32,610 nt of DNA, from positions 1-32,610 of the forward strand of contig DCGE01000037.1 in NCBI GenBank assembly GCA_002314525.1. Reading direction: 5' to 3'. The notes beneath the pieces are model-generated. The model was not told where the DNA came from, searched no databases, and saw only the letters and a program-made list of their open reading frames with translations. Positions 28,498 through 32,610 of the stretch are shown here, one piece after another. Both the position numbers and the translations under genes were made by a program. Each line of letters opens with the position of its first letter. The first letter of the stretch is position 1. Source of the stretch: Prevotellaceae bacterium UBA1786. GTDB lineage: Bacteria; Bacteroidota; Bacteroidia; Bacteroidales; Bacteroidaceae.

Positions 28498-30391
28498 TTT
28501 CTTCGGTTGTCTCAATTTCATCAGCAGGAAGAGCAAACTCAGCTATTCTGCTGTATAGTTTCTTAGAAGTATGTGCAATCACCCTACACTCCCTACGCGA
28601 ACGGTTGGCAAACCTCGGTGCAGGATCCAGAATAGGGAATTCGTTCAGCAAATATAAAATCTGACGGTCCTTGCTGTTGGATAGAATCTCCACACAACTC
28701 TCGAGTCTTGTGCTGATTCTCTCCAGATCCTCCGATTTTTTGTTTCTGATTACATTGAATATGATAGCAGTCTGCAACTTACGTCTATGGCTTCTTCTGT
28801 ATTCACGAACTTCACGTTCAAGGATATGCAGTTGGCTGTACATATTACTGTAGTCAGGATCATCAATGATTACTTCTTTCCTGCCGATATGACGTTTCCC
28901 TGGTATTCCGAGCAGTTTCTTGAAGAACGAGATGTATGAATCCATGTTGAATACCACAGAGTCGTTGTTTGACTTCACGGTAAGGAATGTCCCCAAAGGT
29001 GCAAGAATCACTGTACTTGCCCACATTCCTATCCAAGCAGGGATAGAACCCTCACGGCTGAGTTTCATACCGCTGGTATTGATCATATAATAAAAAATGA
29101 ACACTATGACAGCGGCCACAACCGGCATTCCGAGTCCTCCCTTCCGGATGATGGCACCAAGAGGAGCACCAACGAAGAAGAATACCAGACAGGAAAGCGA
29201 TACGGTGATTATCTGCCAGAACTGGACTTTATGGCGTCTGAGCAATTTGGAGTTATACACCACCTCACTGCTGGTCCACTGCAGTTCCTGCTGCTGCATC
29301 TGGGCTTTCTGCATAGCTATCTGAAGTGCAGCCGACTGAGCCTCAATAGACAGGTGATTATAAACTGTATCAAGTTGAACTATCAGATCAGCCTTGCCCT
29401 TTGCCTTCTTCAAATCCCCTTTCGTCTCTCGTCTCTCGTCTCTCATCTTTCCCCCCTCACCTCTTTCGGTAATGACCTCCTGCAGACGCGGGGTGTAAAG
29501 AGCCCTCATCTTCGTACCTTCATACATCACACGGCTTATGCTATCCAACTGATTATCCAAAGAGTCAATTCCGAATGATATCTCACTGAGGTTCTTTGTA
29601 GAAGCACTCGACCTGAAATCATCCTCGTCAGCCATATTGAGATTGGAATCGAAGTCGATTAGGAAATGCTTCTCCACGAAAGTCTCACGTCTGTACGGTA
29701 TGCTGCTTGTTGCCAGTACACCCTCCTGCATATTCTCAAACTGCTCACCATTGAACATATGAAGCAAGAGGTTCTTCTTGTCAACACTGCTTTCCAGATA
29801 ACCAGAGTCAGCAAGAAGTATGTGAGCCTTACTGATACCCTGCCGCATGTCATATATCATAATTGAATACAACATACCGTTATCCTTGTTCTTCTCATGC
29901 ACATATAGGTTCAATCCGTTGATGCCCGAATAGAACGTACCTTCCGGAATATCCAATTCAGGCGATTTCTGCCTCATGGAGTAAAGAAGCTGCATGAGTT
30001 TACGTTCGGCATTCGGACTGATATTGTTCTGGAATACGAACGACACACCAGTCAGGATAAACATCAGAATCACCAGAGGTCTGAACGTTCTATACAGCGA
30101 GATACCGGCAGCCTTTATTGAGAGCAGTTCAAGTCGTTCGCCCATGTTACCAAAGGTAATCAAAGAAGTCAGCAATATTGCCAGAGGTAGCGCCATAGGA
30201 ACCAAAGTGCATGCTGCCAAGAAGAAGAACTTCGCAATCGTCCACACATCCAGGCCCTTTCCCACAAGTTCATCTACGTACTTCCAAAGGAACTGCATCA
30301 TGACTGCAAACATACAGATGACAAATGTTCCTGCGAAGAGAAGAAGGAAATTCCTCAATACGAATATGTCAAGTTTCTTTATATAGCGCAT
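28490..30391 (-). CDS. LptF/LptG family lipopolysaccharide export permease (YjgP/YjgQ)
   Basis: Members of this family pair with LptB to pull lipopolysaccharide out of the inner membrane towards LptC-LptA. The N-terminal half has three membrane helices (about 13-33, 47-80 and 100-120). Between helices 2 and 3 is the conserved [16 protein letters not shown] coupling helix, followed by a beta-jellyroll periplasmic domain. Three further helices lie near residues 385-465. The 633-residue length is well above E. coli LptF/G (about 360). It includes a charged insertion around 300-335 and a C-terminal cytoplasmic extension of about 150 residues. A heptamer repeat in the DNA (29423-29443) encodes part of the insertion. 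Only one copy is present here, so LptF and LptG cannot be told apart. Confidence 0.9.
   Translation of the reverse strand: MRYIKKLDIFVLRNFLLLFAGTFVICMFAVMMQFLWKYVDELVGKGLDVWTIAKFFFLAACTLVPMALPLAILLTSLITFGNMGERLELLSIKAAGISLYRTFRPLVILMFILTGVSFVFQNNISPNAERKLMQLLYSMRQKSPELDIPEGTFYSGINGLNLYVHEKNKDNGMLYSIMIYDMRQGISKAHILLADSGYLESSVDKKNLLLHMFNGEQFENMQEGVLATSSIPYRRETFVEKHFLIDFDSNLNMADEDDFRSSASTKNLSEISFGIDSLDNQLDSISRVMYEGTKMRALYTPRLQEVITERGEGGKMRDERRETKGDLKKAKGKADLIVQLDTVYNHLSIEAQSAALQIAMQKAQMQQQELQWTSSEVVYNSKLLRRHKVQFWQIITVSLSCLVFFFVGAPLGAIIRKGGLGMPVVAAVIVFIFYYMINTSGMKLSREGSIPAWIGMWASTVILAPLGTFLTVKSNNDSVVFNMDSYISFFKKLLGIPGKRHIGRKEVIIDDPDYSNMYSQLHILEREVREYRRSHRRKLQTAIIFNVIRNKKSEDLERISTRLESCVEILSNSKDRQILYLLNEFPILDPAPRFANRSRRECRVIAHTSKKLYSRIAEFALPADEIETTEENE
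29423..29443. repeat. In-frame heptamer tandem repeat (CGTCTCT x3) within the LptF/G gene
   Basis: Three perfect copies of the 7-base unit CGTCTCT (AGAGACG on the coding strand) lie inside the periplasmic-domain insertion, next to a run of six C at 29451-29456. Three copies equal 21 bases and keep the reading frame, adding charged residues (RDERRET). A change of one copy would shift the frame. Confidence 0.8.
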
Positions 30392-30399
30392 AATCCGTG

Positions 30400-30407
30400 C
30401 AAAGGTA
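30400..30407 (-). promoter_or_regulatory. -7 promoter element for the LptF/G-ribBA-pot-metG run
   Basis: The minus strand reads TACCTTTG, matching TAnnTTTG, eight bases before the ATG at 30391. A matching TTG element at the usual distance was not found. It is the best promoter candidate for the long minus-strand gene run and would give a nearly leaderless message. Confidence 0.5.
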
Positions 30408-30466
30408 CGAAAAAGTTACGATATACGTAGTATATATTTTGATTTATGCTCTATGAAACAAAAAAA

Positions 30467-30498
30467 TTTGCCTATATAACCTTTTTTTCCTACTTTTG
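30467..30498 (+). promoter_or_regulatory. Promoter of the SpmAB-like gene
   Basis: TTTG at 30467-30470 is followed after 20 bases by TACTTTTG at 30491-30498, matching both Bacteroidota elements. The ATG at 30507 lies only eight bases past the -7 element, so transcription would begin at or just before the start codon. Confidence 0.7.
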
Positions 30499-30506
30499 CA
30501 ATCGCT

Positions 30507-31739
30507 ATGACATTGAACTATATTTGGATTGCCCTTTTCGTCATCGGGATCATCGTTGGCGCGATACGTCTCTGTGTGCTCGGCGATACTGAGACACTTC
30601 CATCAATGATGGATGCAACATTTGATATGTCCAACCTTGCCTTCGAGATGACATTAGGCCTTACAGGCATGCTCACATTCTGGATGGGACTGCTGAAGAT
30701 CGGTGAGGACAGCGGCATGGTCAACCGACTTGCCAGGTTTCTCTCCCCCGTCCTGACCAAGTTGTTCCCGGATATCCCCAAAGACCATCCGGCCCTTGGT
30801 GCCATCTTCATGAATATATCCGCCAACATGCTTGGACTTGACAATGCAGCGACACCTATGGGTCTCAAGGCAATGCAGGAACTCCAGAGCATAAACCCGA
30901 AGAAGGACACGGCCTCCAATCCTATGATCATGTTCCTCGTAATGAACACCGCTGGACTCACCATCATACCTGTCAGTATCATGGCCTATCGTTCAAAGGC
31001 AGGAGCAATCGATCCTACCGATGTCTTCGTGCCGCTTCTCCTCGTCACAGCCACATCAACGACGTTGGGTATTATAGTCTGTGCCCTATGGCAGCGAATA
31101 AACCTATTGAAACCAGCATTATTAGGTCTGTTCCTCGGAATCATAGGACTCATCGGCGGTTTCTTCTGGGTTATGAACGGAATGACGAACGACGAAGTCC
31201 AGTCGTTCTGCCGTGTACTCACAAGTTGTCTGATTCTGGGCACAATAGCTATCTTCGTGCTCTATGGTTTTTTCAAGAAAGTCAATGTATATAACTCCTT
31301 CATTGAAGGAGCCAAAGGAGGGTTCAAGGTTGCCGTGACACTGATTCCATACGTAGTAGCTATTCTTGCAGCAATAGGTGTGTTCAAGGCTTCAGGTGCC
31401 TTGGGATGGCTTCAGGATGGTATCGCCTATCTTATCAACCTCTGCGGCATCAACAGCGACTTCACCGGTGCACTTCCGGTGGCACTCCTCAAACCACTCA
31501 ACGGCAGCGGAGCACGTGGCATGATGCTTGAGGTCATGAGCACATACGGTCCCGACTCGTTCTTAGGCCACTTGGCATGTATATTCCAGGGTAGTACGGA
31601 TACAACTTTCTATATCCTTTCAATATATTTCGGCAGTGTTGGAATAAAGAAGTTCCGCTATTCAGTCGGCTGCGGTCTTCTTGCCGATCTGTTCAGCATC
31701 CTCGCCGCCATCTTCTTCGCATACTACTTCTTCCATTAA
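30507..31739 (+). CDS. Fused SpmA/SpmB-like nucleoside-recognition (Gate) membrane protein
   Basis: The 410-residue protein has about ten hydrophobic helices and two Gate (nucleoside-recognition) halves. The first carries NISANMLGLDNAATPMG (residues 103-119), typical of spore maturation protein A. The second carries KPLNGSGARG (329-338) and QGSTDTTFYI (361-370), typical of SpmB. In Bacillus the two are separate genes needed for spore core dehydration. This host shows no sign of sporulating, so the role is unknown, although transport of a small molecule is plausible. Fused forms are widespread in Bacteroidota as far as I know. It stands alone between divergent LptF/G and convergent gldH. Confidence 0.88.
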   Translation: MTLNYIWIALFVIGIIVGAIRLCVLGDTETLPSMMDATFDMSNLAFEMTLGLTGMLTFWMGLLKIGEDSGMVNRLARFLSPVLTKLFPDIPKDHPALGAIFMNISANMLGLDNAATPMGLKAMQELQSINPKKDTASNPMIMFLVMNTAGLTIIPVSIMAYRSKAGAIDPTDVFVPLLLVTATSTTLGIIVCALWQRINLLKPALLGLFLGIIGLIGGFFWVMNGMTNDEVQSFCRVLTSCLILGTIAIFVLYGFFKKVNVYNSFIEGAKGGFKVAVTLIPYVVAILAAIGVFKASGALGWLQDGIAYLINLCGINSDFTGALPVALLKPLNGSGARGMMLEVMSTYGPDSFLGHLACIFQGSTDTTFYILSIYFGSVGIKKFRYSVGCGLLADLFSILAAIFFAYYFFH

Positions 31740-31770
31740 TCCCCTTCCGATCTTCCGGAAGCAAAGATGC

Positions 31771-32223
31771 CTATAAGGCGAAACCCACTCCTGACACACC
31801 CTCAAGAGGACTTTCAGTCATGAGGTTCAGTATCTTGACTGTATATTCCAAGGTGTCGAGTTCTATTGGCTGAAGTGTCTTGCTGAACTCAGTATGAACC
31901 AATCCGTCACCCTTATTCCTGCCATTTGAGTCGAAGATGTCAAAAATCAGAGTATCTGTCCTTACCAGTTTGTCGGAATATATCCTGACAAGCATGTTCA
32001 GGTTCTGATAGCCGTAGTTGTCGTTTGTACGCACCATCACTACGGGTTTGTATATTCCCGCATTTTTCAGTTTCGGCAGTTCAAACGTCAGAGTATCAGT
32101 CTTTTCCCAATCACTACCGCCAATGTCCTCGTAGTGGGAATATACCTTCCCACTATCCCCACAAGCCACAATCATAAAACATGTGGCAGTGGCAGCAAAA
32201 AACATTGAAAGCAGTCTTTTCAT
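31771..32223 (-). CDS. gldH: Gliding-motility-type lipoprotein GldH
   Basis: This small lipoprotein has 150 residues if started at the ATG at 32223. It begins with a basic tail, a hydrophobic stretch and a lipobox (IVAC, lipidated Cys21). The mature part matches the GldH family: a beta-rich region with DWEKTDTLTFELP and RTDTLIFDIFDSNG, and near the end YTVKILNLM. In Flavobacterium GldH is needed for gliding; in Bacteroidales it is retained in non-gliding species, where its role is not established. An upstream in-frame extension was rejected because it would put Arg/Lys-rich residues before the signal peptide and overlap the neighbouring gene. It starts seven bases after the RicT-like stop. 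Confidence 0.82.
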   Translation of the reverse strand: MKRLLSMFFAATATCFMIVACGDSGKVYSHYEDIGGSDWEKTDTLTFELPKLKNAGIYKPVVMVRTNDNYGYQNLNMLVRIYSDKLVRTDTLIFDIFDSNGRNKGDGLVHTEFSKTLQPIELDTLEYTVKILNLMTESPLEGVSGVGFAL

Positions 32224-32230
32224 GTAAATA

Positions 32231-32610
32231 CTATTGCTGGCCTTCGTTATTTTCCTTAGTCTGCGACTGGTTCTGATGATTTGACGGCTTCTTCTTTTTC
32301 TTCTTTTTCTTAGCCTTGTCAAATCGGTTGATATTCTCCTGTTCCACGAGGTCGAGCGAAGTCTTTACAACCTTCTCGTCATCGCCCGACAGACTGTCAG
32401 GTTTCTCACCACGACGATTCATTTCAATAACCTCGAAAGCCCTGTCGGCACTGATGGTTACAGTACCTACCAACATTCGTTTGTCAGTGGAGTAAGTGAT
32501 CATCCGACTGAGGATATCGACCTTTGCGTAATAGTATTCTTTATCAAATGTATAGAGAACGATTTCCCGTGAAGGAAGTCGCTTGAGTTTCTCCACATAC
32601 TGATCCACCC
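32231..32610 (-). CDS. C-terminal part of a RicT/PSP1-like protein
   Basis: About 126 residues of the C-terminus are visible; the gene runs off the right edge, so the PSP1 domain itself is outside. The visible part reads EIVLYTFDKEYYYAKVDILSR, a beta-rich segment, then VIEMNRRGEKPDSLSGDD. A low-complexity tail follows, with nine consecutive lysines and then Gln/Asn/Glu-rich residues. The assignment rests mainly on gene order: in Bacteroidales a PSP1 (RicT) gene commonly precedes gldH. RicT in Bacillus acts with RicA and RicF in RNA processing. Without the core domain this is tentative. Confidence 0.5.
   Translation of the reverse strand, partial: VDQYVEKLKRLPSREIVLYTFDKEYYYAKVDILSRMITYSTDKRMLVGTVTISADRAFEVIEMNRRGEKPDSLSGDDEKVVKTSLDLVEQENINRFDKAKKKKKKKKPSNHQNQSQTKENNEGQQ

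Noticed and set aside
31752..31761. Palindrome CTTCCGGAAG between convergent SpmAB-like and gldH genes as a terminator
   Set aside because: It has only five base pairs per arm, no loop and no T-run, so it is too weak to call.
1..32610. CRISPR arrays, insertion sequences, prophage or tRNA genes
   Set aside because: No regularly spaced repeats, transposase or integrase motifs, terminal inverted repeats or tRNA-like sequence were seen.

Overview
This window is a chromosomal segment of a Bacteroidota bacterium, most likely order Bacteroidales and probably Prevotella-like; the genus is inference. Four things support this. A gldH-type gliding/lipoprotein gene sits beside a RicT-like gene. The LptF/LptG permease and FtsA carry the long extra regions usual in this phylum. 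Gene starts are preceded by Bacteroidota promoters (TTTG about 19-20 nt upstream of TAnnTTTG) rather than strong Shine-Dalgarno sequences. The outer-membrane and lipoprotein signals also fit. No transposon, phage, CRISPR array or RNA gene was recognised. Almost all of the window is conserved housekeeping sequence, and no obviously new multi-gene system is visible. The unusual points are architectural details of individual genes.

Layout. (1) 1-1240, minus: the N-terminal part of a membrane 7TM-HD (PgpH-type) phosphohydrolase, cut by the window edge. A 130-bp divergent promoter region separates it from (2) 1371-3993, plus: a small outer-membrane beta-barrel gene followed by priA, the replication-restart helicase. 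The start of priA is problematic and its winged-helix region is missing. (3) 4126-19489, plus: a dcw (division and cell wall) cluster in the order rsmH, ftsL-like, ftsI, murE, mraY, murD, ftsW, murG, murC, ftsQ, ftsA, ftsZ. It has a recognisable promoter, very short gaps or overlaps, and a strong stem-loop terminator after ftsZ. mraZ is not at the head of the cluster, and murF and ddl are not in it. (4) 30391-19586, minus: an approximately 10.8-kb run of co-directional genes: lptF/lptG-type permease, ribBA, aspartate aminotransferase, potA, potB, potC, potD, metG. Several of these pairs overlap by a few bases. (5) 30507-31739, plus: a fused SpmA/SpmB-like nucleoside-recognition (Gate) membrane protein with its own promoter. 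(6) 32610-31771, minus: the 3' end of a RicT/PSP1-like gene followed by gldH.

How the genes work together. The dcw products make UDP-MurNAc-peptide intermediates (MurC, MurD, MurE; the DNPR motif of MurE indicates meso-diaminopimelate) and convert them to lipid I and lipid II (MraY, MurG). The lipid II is polymerised and cross-linked at the septum (FtsW, FtsI), organised by FtsZ, FtsA, FtsQ and the FtsL-like protein. RsmH modifies 16S rRNA. The minus-strand run combines lipopolysaccharide export, riboflavin precursor synthesis, amino-acid metabolism, a complete spermidine/putrescine ABC importer and methionyl-tRNA synthetase. These are functionally mixed but look co-transcribed.
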